DNA from: a virus
Length of the DNA stretch: 36,360 bases
Direction: 5' to 3' (one strand)
IMG/VR virus record: IMGVR_UViG_3300020370_000017
Location: 1 to 36,360 of that record
The position numbers were made by a program, and so were the translations under genes. The notes beneath the pieces were generated by a model. The model did not search any database and was not told the origin of the DNA. It saw only the letters and a program-made list of their open reading frames with translations. Positions 25,896 to 32,149 of the stretch are shown piece after piece; position 1 is the first letter of the stretch, and the number at the start of each line of letters is the position of its first letter.

Positions 25896-26099
25896 ATGTC
25901 TGCTATCTCTGAATTTGATGCTGCTGTTGCTGAATACAATGGCATCGTTGCTAGACAACAAGAAGCAAATAAAGCTGAACTTCAGCCTCTTGGTCAAAGA
26001 TTACAAGAATTACAAGCCAAAGTTATAGAAGAAGCTAGAGAAGCTGATAAACATGTTTGTGATCCAAATGCTAATAACGGTGAGGTGTCTCCTGAATGA
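25896..26099 (+). CDS. Small coiled-coil protein
   Basis: A 67-residue protein, strongly helical and charged (FDAAVAEYNGIVARQQEANK, ELQPLGQRLQELQAKVIEEA), ending in CDPNANNGEVSPE. The heptad-like spacing of Leu, Val and Ala suggests a coiled coil of about 50 residues. It begins the plus-strand block and its stop overlaps the next start (ATGA). The function is unknown; structural or assembly help is plausible because the downstream genes include cyanophage structural proteins. Confidence 0.6.
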   Translation: MSAISEFDAAVAEYNGIVARQQEANKAELQPLGQRLQELQAKVIEEAREADKHVCDPNANNGEVSPE

Positions 26100-26302
26100 T
26101 AAAAATAATAACTTGGATTAATTTCGCTGCTTTCATTTTGGGGGTAGCGAGTTTAGGTGGTGCATTTATTTTTAGATCAAAAATCTTTGATGCAGTACTT
26201 GATGGCGTTAAAAAAGAACTTCCTTCTTTAGTTCAAGATGCTATGCCAGAAATTCCAACCATTCCTTCTTCTACTGGCAGTGTTAATCCATTCGCCAAAT
26301 GA
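26096..26302 (+). CDS. Small single-pass membrane protein
   Basis: A 68-residue protein with a hydrophobic N-terminal segment (about residues 4-26, IITWINFAAFILGVASLGGA) followed by FRSKIFDAVLDGVKKEL. It ends in a Pro/Ser/Thr tail (MPEIPTIPSSTGSVNPF). Short cyanophage proteins with the same layout occur near tail and fibre genes, from memory. It overlaps its neighbours on both sides by 4 nt (ATGA), so its synthesis is coupled. A role at the membrane is inferred; no enzymatic motif is present. Confidence 0.6.
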   Translation: MIKIITWINFAAFILGVASLGGAFIFRSKIFDAVLDGVKKELPSLVQDAMPEIPTIPSSTGSVNPFAK

Positions 26303-26850
26303 TTAGTTGTATAGATAATTTTTTAGACCAAGATGATTTTATAAAAGTAAAAGATTTAATAACTTCTCCAATGTTTTCGTGGCATTTTAGTCAAATTTTA
26401 AACGATGAAGATAAAGAAATATCAACCCAAGTAGATAATAAAAAAGTAAAAGAAAAAATTAAACAATCTTTTTGCCAAAGTAATTTTAATTATCAATTTG
26501 TTCATTTATTTTATTATAATAATATTCCTACATGTACTTATTTTCAAAACTATATTGAACCAATTTACAATCTTTTAAAAGGAAAAGCGTTAATTAAAAT
26601 TAAAGCAAATTTAACTTCGCAAACAACAGATCATATTCTTTCGGGTTTTCATATTGATGCTTTTGAAGATAATTACACTTCAATTTTTTATATTAATAAT
26701 AATAATGGTTATACAGAATTTTTAGATGGAACTAAAATTGAAAGTAGAGAAAATCGTATGCTTACTTTTAGAGGAAATTGCTATCATAGTGGAGTTAGTT
26801 CAACAGATCAACTAGCAAGGATTGTTTTAAATTTCAATTACTTTAAGTAA
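26299..26850 (+). CDS. 2OG-Fe(II) oxygenase-like protein (third copy, plus strand)
   Basis: A 183-residue protein with His118 and Asp120 (GFHIDAF), His163 (GNCYHSGVSS) and Arg174 (LARIVLNFNY), the full 2OG/Fe(II) set. The segment SIFYINNNNGYTEFLDGTKI and ESRENRMLTFRG matches cyanophage oxygenases, and the N-terminus (MISCIDNFLDQDDF) also fits. It is only distantly similar to the two on the opposite strand, so it is probably a separate acquisition. The flanking genes look structural, so the substrate could be a virion protein or a host target. Confidence 0.82.
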   Translation: MISCIDNFLDQDDFIKVKDLITSPMFSWHFSQILNDEDKEISTQVDNKKVKEKIKQSFCQSNFNYQFVHLFYYNNIPTCTYFQNYIEPIYNLLKGKALIKIKANLTSQTTDHILSGFHIDAFEDNYTSIFYINNNNGYTEFLDGTKIESRENRMLTFRGNCYHSGVSSTDQLARIVLNFNYFK

Positions 26851-27408
26851 ATGATTCAATTCAAATCATTCAATGGTTTAACTTCTTTGGTTTTAGGCGG
26901 TGGACTTATTGCCACCAATTTTATGAGCTTAAACATGTTAGCTCGTAAAGATTCTGGCATACCTGATATAGCCAAGCTTTCTAATACTCCTTACAGCAGT
27001 CTTCAAATCAGAAGTGAGAAAGGTGCTGATGGTGCAGAAGAATGGAGTTTTGCCAGCCGTCAACACGATCCAAAAACAATGCTTCAGTATGAATCTAGTG
27101 AAGCTCCTAGCTTTAATGGTGGTGTAAAGACTAGACATACGCATAAAGAATCTGTTGCTCAGTTCATTACATATCCGCAAGGCTCAGACGGTAAATTAAC
27201 GGCAAAACAGATTGAATGTATTGAAAAACAAGCCCAAGGACGCAGTAATGGACAGATGATTGCTGATGCTGGATCGGTTCAGGTAACACCAGCCATAGCA
27301 AGCGTTCCAATAGTAGGCCCAGTATTAGCAGGAATCTTTTTTGGTCAGGCTAGGAAACAGGTAGGAAATGTTGCGAGTGATCTTGCTGGTCAATGGAACG
27401 ACTGCTAA
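26851..27408 (+). CDS. Unknown protein with two hydrophobic segments (cyanophage-type)
   Basis: A 185-residue protein that starts directly after the oxygenase stop. Residues about 8-28 (NGLTSLVLGGGLIATNFMSL) form a hydrophobic N-terminal segment. Residues about 143-166 (VTPAIASVPIVGPVLAGIFF) form a second one. The middle is polar (SSLQIRSEKGADGAEEWSFA, TRHTHKESVAQFI) and probably globular. It shares an operon with a conserved cyanophage structural protein downstream. I do not recognise a function. Membrane anchoring or virion location are both possible. Confidence 0.6.
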   Translation: MIQFKSFNGLTSLVLGGGLIATNFMSLNMLARKDSGIPDIAKLSNTPYSSLQIRSEKGADGAEEWSFASRQHDPKTMLQYESSEAPSFNGGVKTRHTHKESVAQFITYPQGSDGKLTAKQIECIEKQAQGRSNGQMIADAGSVQVTPAIASVPIVGPVLAGIFFGQARKQVGNVASDLAGQWNDC

Positions 27409-28227
27409 ATGGAAATAGAAGAGATAGGAATAAGAGAGATACCAGACGCTTCTATTGATACAACAATAATCCGCACATCAAATCCACAAATACCTAGCAA
27501 TATTGGTTTTCCAGTAATTCAAATGCCTGGCTGTGTAAGAGCTAGGACTTTAAAAAATAAGAATTTAGTAACTAATGATCCTAGAGGAAATTTTTATGTT
27601 TGTGATGGAAACGTACCAACGCTTGAAAGCATGGCTGTTGATTGGGACGGATTATCTGCTGTTGGGCCAGTAAAAGCAGAAGAACCAGAAATAGTTCCAC
27701 CTATTCCAAAGTTAAAAGGGAATAAGAGAAAGGAAGTGGAAAAAGAGAATAGCGAAGATAACGAGCAGGGAGAGACCAATGTAGGGCAACAAGATTTTAA
27801 AGTTCCAGATATTGATGGACAGTTTATTGCAGATATTTTACCTTGCCCACCGTTAGACACACTTGCTAAAACTCCTGTTGGTTCGTTAGGTAAAGGCGGA
27901 CTTGCAAGAATTAAAGGCTGGAAAAGAGATGTGCTTACAGGCAAGTGTGAGACTGTTTGGGAAGGTTTAAGTCCTATAGAAATTGCAGGTAATTACGCCC
28001 CACAACCTACAGTTTTAGTAAATACATCTGTGATTGCTGTTACGTCAGTTATTGGTGTTACTGTGATTGGTCAACCGATTGCTAAGTTTTTCCAAAAACA
28101 ACTTAAAGGTCAAGTTAAATCATTTTCTAAGAAGATTACTAAGAAGCTGTTAGCTATTCGGGGGAAGAAACCTCCTGTAAAGTCCCTCGCTGAAAGGAAA
28201 AAGGAACAGAGGTTGTCTCGGAAGTAA
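27409..28227 (+). CDS. Conserved cyanophage structural-type protein
   Basis: A 272-residue protein starting directly after the previous stop. The N-terminal motifs IGIREIPDASIDT, FPVIQMPGCVRARTLKNKN, NDPRGNFYVCDGNVPTLESM follow the pattern 'P-V-x-x-x-PGC-V...DP-x-G-x...CD-x-x-x-P' that I recognise from T4-like cyanophage virion proteins. A Pro/Lys/Glu-rich linker (residues about 90-130) follows. A hydrophobic stretch (about 207-225, VIAVTSVIGVTVIG) and a very basic tail (KKITKKLLAIRGKK onward) end the protein. The last 74 nt overlap the convergent gene on the minus strand. Confidence 0.68.
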   Translation: MEIEEIGIREIPDASIDTTIIRTSNPQIPSNIGFPVIQMPGCVRARTLKNKNLVTNDPRGNFYVCDGNVPTLESMAVDWDGLSAVGPVKAEEPEIVPPIPKLKGNKRKEVEKENSEDNEQGETNVGQQDFKVPDIDGQFIADILPCPPLDTLAKTPVGSLGKGGLARIKGWKRDVLTGKCETVWEGLSPIEIAGNYAPQPTVLVNTSVIAVTSVIGVTVIGQPIAKFFQKQLKGQVKSFSKKITKKLLAIRGKKPPVKSLAERKKEQRLSRK

Positions 28228-29005
28228 TTTCAATACTATGAGTGTGATCTGGCAATGTATTAGGAGGATTGACTAAACGAACATCTTCACAGACAACATA
28301 ACTAGGACTGTCTTTTGCATAAACCACCCCAAGTTTAAGTTGCTCAGCGCATACCTTCAAACGTCCAAGAGCGTAATCTAATTTTTTAGCTTTATATGCT
28401 TGCTCTAAATACTTTACCCTTGTATTCATGGCAGCCACGCAGTTATTAGTCATGCGTCTATCTAGTGGAACGGCAATTGTAGCTGTAATGCCATAGTTAA
28501 AACTTAAGTTATTTTCAGCTTGTCCAGTTCTAATTGGTTTTGTATATAAAACTCCACCAGGGTTAGTTAAGTTTCCATCTGCATCTGTACTATCGTCATA
28601 TACATTTTCATTGTAGTAAGGTTCAAACGGATCCTTCCAAGTGTTGACTTTTGAAATGAAGGGATTGATGGTAAGAGTCGTTCCACTGCAACGGATTCCA
28701 TCGCCTACTTCTTGAAACATGAAGCTCCCCGACTGCACCTGGATTCCCTGGTTAATCACACTGCCCTGGCTAGTAGCTGAAGGTGATGCTATTGTTGTGG
28801 CGTTTGCAAATACTGGCTGACTAAATGTTATTGAGTAAAGACAGATACCGATTCCACAATAGATTCTGTTGTAGTGGTTCGGTTGATTGTCGTTACATTT
28901 GAAAGGCCTGGATTTGATAGAGTTTCTGTGAATGAGAAAGCGTTGCCAGCAGTTTTTATTCCCCAGTCGGGTTTGTTTGCTGGTGTTACATCTACTGATG
29001 TCCAT
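28154..29005 (-). CDS. Secreted cyanophage-type protein with uncertain start codon
   Basis: The reading from ATG 29005 is 283 residues, but its first 48 (MDISRCNTSKQTRLGNKNC onward) look like an out-of-frame shadow of the overlapping gene. The natural protein seems to begin near IYCGIGICLYSITFSQPVFA, a signal-peptide-like stretch (28864-28805). However, this frame has no ATG, GTG or TTG between 28900 and that segment. The body (SQGSVINQGIQVQSG, GDGIRCSGTTLTINPFI, YTKPIRTGQAENNLSFNYGI) matches secreted proteins of T4-like cyanophages. A non-standard start, a -1 shift from the upstream gene or a sequencing indel could explain the start. It is the last gene of the holin-like block. Confidence 0.68.
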   Translation of the reverse strand: MDISRCNTSKQTRLGNKNCWQRFLIHRNSIKSRPFKCNDNQPNHYNRIYCGIGICLYSITFSQPVFANATTIASPSATSQGSVINQGIQVQSGSFMFQEVGDGIRCSGTTLTINPFISKVNTWKDPFEPYYNENVYDDSTDADGNLTNPGGVLYTKPIRTGQAENNLSFNYGITATIAVPLDRRMTNNCVAAMNTRVKYLEQAYKAKKLDYALGRLKVCAEQLKLGVVYAKDSPSYVVCEDVRLVNPPNTLPDHTHSIEITSETTSVPFSFQRGTLQEVSSPE

Positions 29006-29274
29006 GTGAATGTAATGTTATCAACTGTTTGAGGTGCATTTAGTACAGCTTTAGGTGAAATAGTATTTGTATTTATTGGTTCAATATTATGACCAGAAAC
29101 CACATATTCATACCCACTTCGATAATCAACTGATGTTATAGTTTCAGCTACTACAGTCTTAGTTTCCTGTCTGCTATTAAGAGTTCCTGTCGAAAATGTA
29201 GGAACTACAGGAACAGCAGAAACGCTAGTTCCTGTAAAAGATATGAGCAACAATAACTTATATATTTTACTCAT
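28828..29274 (-). CDS. Secreted protein with signal peptide (AFSF-motif family)
   Basis: A 148-residue protein with an N-terminal signal peptide (MSKIYKLLLLISFTGTSVSA, cleavage likely near residue 20). The mature part is Thr/Ser/Val-rich (STGTLNSRQETKTVVAETIT). It contains YEYVVSGHNIE and IKTAGNAFSFTETLSNPGLS. The motif VSG-x-N ... TAG-x-AFSF-x-E is shared with the gene just upstream, so the two are paralogues. Similar proteins occur in T4-like cyanophages, function unknown. It overlaps the downstream gene for up to 178 nt depending on that gene's start. Confidence 0.72.
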   Translation of the reverse strand: MSKIYKLLLLISFTGTSVSAVPVVPTFSTGTLNSRQETKTVVAETITSVDYRSGYEYVVSGHNIEPINTNTISPKAVLNAPQTVDNITFTWTSVDVTPANKPDWGIKTAGNAFSFTETLSNPGLSNVTTINRTTTTESIVESVSVFTQ

Positions 29275-29280
29275 TAAATA

Positions 29281-29781
29281 TCATTTAACGGTAATTTCTG
29301 ATGAATACTGAGCCGTCCCAGTAGTCCCGGCCCCTCCAGCAACGGTTGTTGCAATTCCAGCAGAAGTTACTGTCCCTGCAAGGTTTCCAGCAACTCCGCC
29401 TGATGTCACTACGGTATTACCAAAAGCAGGCATGTCAGCAACAACTCCAGCAGAAACATCTACACCTGAGCCAATGGCAGGGATAGCGTCACCTTGGAGC
29501 CAACTTTCGGAAAACGAAAATGCCGACCCGGCGGTATTTACCTCGTACACACCAACATCAAGTGTTGCTGCTGCTGTAGCTGTACCTGCTGTTAACTTTC
29601 CGAAGTGTTCTCCAGTAGTAACTTTCATGTTGTTACCAGAGACAGCGTAAGTAGATGGAACTCTAATGGCCTGTACTGCTGCTCCATCAACTTTTAAACT
29701 TGTTGAAGCTGTGTGTTTGATTGCTATGTCGGCACTGGCTGGTGCTGCTAATAAAAGCAGTAGGGGAAGAAAGCGTTTCAT
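29281..29781 (-). CDS. Secreted protein with signal peptide (AFSF-motif family)
   Basis: A 166-residue protein with a clear signal peptide (MKRFLPLLLLLAAPASADIA, cleavage after ASA). The mature protein is rich in Ala, Gly, Thr and Val. It contains RVPSTYAVSGNNMKVTTGEH, YEVNTAGSAFSFSESWL and GAGTTGTAQYSSEITVK at the end. That layout matches small secreted cyanophage proteins that I recall but whose function is not known. Its start overlaps the upstream XhlA-like gene by 4 nt (ATGA). It could act in the periplasm or be incorporated into the virion. Confidence 0.75.
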   Translation of the reverse strand: MKRFLPLLLLLAAPASADIAIKHTASTSLKVDGAAVQAIRVPSTYAVSGNNMKVTTGEHFGKLTAGTATAAATLDVGVYEVNTAGSAFSFSESWLQGDAIPAIGSGVDVSAGVVADMPAFGNTVVTSGGVAGNLAGTVTSAGIATTVAGGAGTTGTAQYSSEITVK

Positions 29782-29987
29782 AAGTAAGCCTTACTGATTT
29801 GTGCTAATAGACCTAATAATGCCAGAGCAGCACTAACTACTGCGGCAGCTTGGAATACCCTTTTCTCTAAAAGTCTTACCCTGTCTTCTAAATCTTTTAT
29901 TTTTTCTTCTGCTCGCTTAATTTTCATCTCTTGGCAGACAATACGAGTTTCTTGTCTTGCATCAATCGAAAGATCTTCACTCATCAT
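29778..29987 (-). CDS. XhlA-like coiled-coil membrane protein
   Basis: A 69-residue protein. Residues 10-45 form a charged coiled coil (MKIKRAEEKIKDLEDRVRLL), and residues 46-65 are a membrane segment (AAAVVSAALALLGLLA). This N-coil/C-membrane layout is that of XhlA-type lysis accessory proteins. It starts with tandem ATGs at 29987 and 29984 preceded by GGGAGG, one of the strongest ribosome sites in the window. The site lies at the end of the holin-like gene, whose stop overlaps the start. A lysis role is inferred from architecture and neighbour. Confidence 0.6.
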   Translation of the reverse strand: MMSEDLSIDARQETRIVCQEMKIKRAEEKIKDLEDRVRLLEKRVFQAAAVVSAALALLGLLAQISKAYL

Positions 29988-30421
29988 GTCAACCTCCCAC
30001 TTTCAGGGTCAATAGGCTTGTTTGTAATAGGATCAACTTTTGGCTTGTCTGGTACTAATTTTACTGGAGTTTCAATTCTTACAATTGTGTAAGGTACACC
30101 TCCTATCTCTCCTTCTGCTTTCTTTTTCTCTTCATCAGCCTTGTAAGTTCCATCACCTCTTTTTTTTGCTGTATCAATTCCAAAACTTGCCAGGCACCCG
30201 GTGAAAACACTTGCTATAAAAGTCGGGTCGATCCTTTCTTGTTTACCTAAACCAGGAATAGTTACATAGTTAAGTGTTAAGATAAAACCACTCCAAACTA
30301 CAACTCCTAATCTCACAAATACCGAAAGGACTTGCAGTTGTTCTTCTTTATCATCAAATCCCTCTTTTAATCTTTGTAGGGGATTTTTCTTTTTCGGTTC
30401 GTCTACTTTTGACTCTGCCAT
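29984..30421 (-). CDS. Holin-like membrane protein (candidate)
   Basis: A 145-residue protein with a basic N-terminus (MAESKVDEPKKKNPLQRLKE). Two membrane segments follow at about residues 30-52 (LSVFVRLGVVVWSGFILTLN) and 65-85 (DPTFIASVFTGCLASFG). A long charged cytoplasmic tail ends the protein. This fits class II holins, and similar proteins (NPLQRLKEG...LNYVTIPGL) are found in cyanophages without known function. It is the first gene of the minus block, 51 nt from the divergent plus gene. No endolysin gene is recognisable nearby, so the holin assignment is tentative. Confidence 0.55.
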   Translation of the reverse strand: MAESKVDEPKKKNPLQRLKEGFDDKEEQLQVLSVFVRLGVVVWSGFILTLNYVTIPGLGKQERIDPTFIASVFTGCLASFGIDTAKKRGDGTYKADEEKKKAEGEIGGVPYTIVRIETPVKLVPDKPKVDPITNKPIDPESGRLT

Positions 30422-30472
30422 GCGGAAAAAGCTGAAAACATTACTAATCTAGACATAAATGGATAAAAAGTA

Positions 30473-30664
30473 ATGAAGTTCTTGTCACAAGCGCAAAAAG
30501 AAGTAATAGCCGAGTCTCATGGCATAACTGTTGAATCTATAAATAAAAGAATTGAGCTATGGAGCATTATCAACGATCCAGACATATCAAAACCTGATCT
30601 TGTAGAGGCACAAAAAGCATGGATTAAGATACAGCAAGGAACATGGCCTAATGTAAATGTCTGA
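30473..30664 (+). CDS. Small helical unknown protein
   Basis: A 63-residue protein (MKFLSQAQKEVIAESHGITV, then a helix-rich WSIINDPDISKPDLVEAQKA) ending GTWPNVNV. It is amphipathic and has no membrane segment or metal motif. It starts the plus-strand run of short genes across a 51-bp divergent region, and its stop overlaps the next gene by 8 nt. I do not recognise the family. Confidence 0.5.
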   Translation: MKFLSQAQKEVIAESHGITVESINKRIELWSIINDPDISKPDLVEAQKAWIKIQQGTWPNVNV

Positions 30665-30836
30665 AATCGTTGCTGCTCTAATTGGTGCTATGGTGTCAGC
30701 CTTGCTGATGGTTCTTGGTAATCGCTCTAATAAACGCCAAGGTGACATCCGTGAGATCTTTCATCGCCTCAATGCCATAGACAAAGAATTAGTAAGGCTT
30801 GATTCAAGCAGACCTAGAAATTGGCGTGGGCAGTAG
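30657..30836 (+). CDS. Small N-terminal membrane protein (59 aa)
   Basis: Reading from ATG 30657 gives MSEIVAALIGAMVSALLMVL followed by GNRSNKRQGDIREIFHRLN and IDKELVRLDSSRPRNWRGQ. Residues 4-20 form one membrane helix; the rest is a basic amphipathic helix. This architecture (short TM, then an 'R-x-x-x-I-x-x-x-L-x-x-I-x-x-x-L' coil) is common in small phage lysis-accessory or regulatory proteins. It is a genuine-looking ORF just under typical length cutoffs, and its start overlaps the previous gene's end by 8 nt. Confidence 0.6.
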   Translation: MSEIVAALIGAMVSALLMVLGNRSNKRQGDIREIFHRLNAIDKELVRLDSSRPRNWRGQ

Positions 30837-30841
30837 ATACT

Positions 30842-30880
30842 AAAAAACCCCTAGCGTCCTCTACGAAACTAAGGGTTTAA
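30842..30880 (-). terminator. Hairpin with T-tract on the minus strand
   Basis: AAACCCCTAG (30845-30854) pairs with CTAAGGGTTT (30869-30878), one mismatch in ten. Read on the minus strand, the stem is followed by a run of six Ts (30847-30842). It would block minus-strand readthrough into the 30.4-30.8 kb genes. It is AT-flanked and lies right after the preceding plus-strand stop codon; on the plus strand it has only a short T-run. Confidence 0.55.
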
Positions 30881-30964
30881 TAGCTATCCAATAAACAAAA
30901 TGATAATGCTTGCAATCGGGGGTGAAGTACAAAAATATTTTAATCATTTTCATGAATATTTCAA

Positions 30965-31120
30965 ATGAAAAAACTTTTTTTCAGCAGCGAGCGAGGGAAA
31001 CGCTTTACCCTTTGGGTACTTGAAGCTGCCACCGAACAAACTAACAACAGTCTTAATGAATCAGATGTTGATTTTATAGAAGCTAGACTGTGGCCTAACA
31101 GAACTCTTAAGTTGCAATGA
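30965..31120 (+). CDS. Short unknown protein (51 aa)
   Basis: Reading from ATG 30965 gives MKKLFFSSERGKRFTLWVLE, then AATEQTNNSLNESDVDFIEA and RLWPNRTLKLQ. The start overlaps the end of a possible 22-codon leader ORF (30900-30968; ATGA), and its stop overlaps the next start the same way. The composition is normal for a coding frame, with a basic first half and an acidic middle. No family recognised. Confidence 0.45.
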   Translation: MKKLFFSSERGKRFTLWVLEAATEQTNNSLNESDVDFIEARLWPNRTLKLQ

Positions 31121-31284
31121 TAAATAGAGCTATAAAAACAGTCATGGGCAAAGATGTTGCTCATGCAATGCGATTAGATCGGCTTTACGTTTTAGATGGT
31201 CGTCATCTCCCGAGTCATAAACTTCATAATTCTTATAAAGGATTACTTGCTAAAGCCAATGAGCTAGAAAATGATGAAGCCTGA
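31117..31284 (+). CDS. Short unknown protein (55 aa)
   Basis: Reading from ATG 31117 gives MINRAIKTVMGKDVAHAMRL, then a His-rich segment (DGRHLPSHKLHNSYKGLL) and an acidic end (NELENDEA). The ATGA overlap with the previous gene supports it. Possible DNA- or RNA-binding from the basic first half is speculative. No family recognised. Confidence 0.45.
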   Translation: MINRAIKTVMGKDVAHAMRLDRLYVLDGRHLPSHKLHNSYKGLLAKANELENDEA

Positions 31285-31402
31285 ATGTCAATGCGCTCAT
31301 TGCAAAGAATTAAGACGACAGCAAGTAAGAGCGTATTTGCGTCACGAAAAATTGCTAAAAATAAAACAAAAACATGAAACCAGTAGATCTTACGTTTCTT
31401 GA
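31271..31402 (+). CDS. Possible small Cys-rich protein (43 aa)
   Basis: ATG 31271 opens MMKPECQCAHCKELRRQQVR, with a C-x-C-x-x-C cluster that could bind zinc, followed by a basic helix (AYLRHEKLLKIKQKHETSRS). It overlaps the previous gene by 14 nt and the next by 29 nt. A competing 30-codon frame from 31286 exists. I keep this one because of the Cys cluster, with low confidence. Confidence 0.3.
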   Translation: MMKPECQCAHCKELRRQQVRAYLRHEKLLKIKQKHETSRSYVS

Positions 31403-31652
31403 GGCTTTGGCTTCAAAGCCAACATTAGAGGAGGAATTGATAATTGAAAAAAGAGTTCTTGCGATAAAAGAAACCCACGACATAAACGATTTGCGTAAAT
31501 ATGCAATTGCTTTACAACGCCAAAACTTGCATCAAAGTTATTTTATTGCCACTTGTTTAGAACAAATAGCAAAATTACAAGGAAGACTTGTTGCTCGAGA
31601 ATATCCAGAAAAACAGTCCAGTTTGCTCAGTCGTTTTTTTAAGTTATTTTAA
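31374..31652 (+). CDS. Small helical unknown protein (92 aa)
   Basis: MKPVDLTFLEALASKPTLEE, then an alternating-charge helical body (LAIKETHDINDLRKYAIALQ, YFIATCLEQIAKLQG) ending in ARE and a basic, aromatic tail (LLSRFFKLF). It is highly helical with a coiled-coil tendency. From memory similar short proteins (LTTLEEEL...LA...L..K.AI.L) occur in cyanobacterial phages near early genes. It is followed by two hairpins in the intergenic spacer. Confidence 0.55.
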   Translation: MKPVDLTFLEALASKPTLEEELIIEKRVLAIKETHDINDLRKYAIALQRQNLHQSYFIATCLEQIAKLQGRLVAREYPEKQSSLLSRFFKLF

Positions 31653-31656
31653 GTTT

Positions 31657-31738
31657 GGAGTGGGATGGAATGCACTCCGCACCAGACAGAGAATCCCCTT
31701 TAGTCCTGATCCCCAGCTAAAGGGTTTTCTCGATTCTC
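31657..31738 (+). ncRNA. Structured intergenic RNA with two hairpins (possible terminator)
   Basis: Two stems lie between the flanking genes. GGAGTG/CACTCC (31657-31662, 31673-31678) is a 6-bp stem with a 10-nt loop. A compound hairpin follows: outer GAGAATC/GATTCTC (31689-31695, 31732-31738) and inner CCCTTTAG/CTAAAGGG (31696-31703, 31717-31724), with TTTTCTC on the 3' side. The inner stem plus TTTT resembles a terminator, but a gene starts 23 nt after it (31747). It could be an attenuator or a small RNA. Confidence 0.4.
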
Positions 31739-31746
31739 ATGCCATT

Positions 31747-31926
31747 ATGAATCTACTCGATTGGATTGGTAAACCTTTTGTTTACAGATCACCTAAAGAA
31801 TTAGACGGTTTTAAGTCTCACTTAAGACATTTTCCTAATTGGTATCTGCGGCAAATGGCTGGCAAAAAGCCTATGGTTTATAGAAAGGCAGATCTTATTG
31901 ATCTTATTGTCAATGACCTCAAATAA
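31747..31926 (+). CDS. Short unknown protein (59 aa)
   Basis: ATG 31747 opens MNLLDWIGKPFVYRSPKELD and continues FKSHLRHFPNWYLRQMAGKK and AGKKPMVYRKADLIDLIVND. Longer readings from 31588 (TTG) run through the hairpins and look unnatural, so ATG 31747 is preferred. It is basic in the middle with an alternating helix at the end. It overlaps the next gene by 14 nt in another frame. No family recognised. Confidence 0.5.
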   Translation: MNLLDWIGKPFVYRSPKELDGFKSHLRHFPNWYLRQMAGKKPMVYRKADLIDLIVNDLK

Positions 31927-32149
31927 ATCATGGAGAAAAGCATCAATATCTCTTGAAGATGAATTAGGCATTGAAATTGCTTTACGAATAGCAATCTCTG
32001 AGGCTGGTCCAGAAAGTATTGCAGAATTGATCAGCAAAATGGCTTTTGAAAACTACAAAGCTAGTAAAATGTTAGATCAGGCCGAAGAATATATTTATGA
32101 GTTAGAGGATGTTGTTAATTCTTTGCCCAGAAACAAGCACAATCTTTAG
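31913..32149 (+). CDS. Small helical unknown protein (78 aa)
   Basis: Begins at ATG 31913 (MTSNKSWRKASISLEDELGI) inside the end of the previous gene, preferred over a TTG at 31898. The body (EIALRIAISEAGPESIAELI, NYKASKMLDQAEEYIYELED) is all-helical with coiled-coil character. It ends in the last 35 nt of a convergent gene on the other strand. Function unknown. Confidence 0.5.
   Translation: MTSNKSWRKASISLEDELGIEIALRIAISEAGPESIAELISKMAFENYKASKMLDQAEEYIYELEDVVNSLPRNKHNL

Noticed and set aside
30900-30968. A 22-codon ORF (MIMLAIGGEVQ...) just before the 51-residue gene
   Set aside because: Too short to judge. The ATGA overlap is suggestive of a leader, but nothing else supports translation.
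31657-31745. A tRNA gene in the hairpin-rich spacer
   Set aside because: No T-arm (GTTCRA) or acceptor stem pairing and no 3' end pattern; the stems are better explained as a terminator or structured leader.
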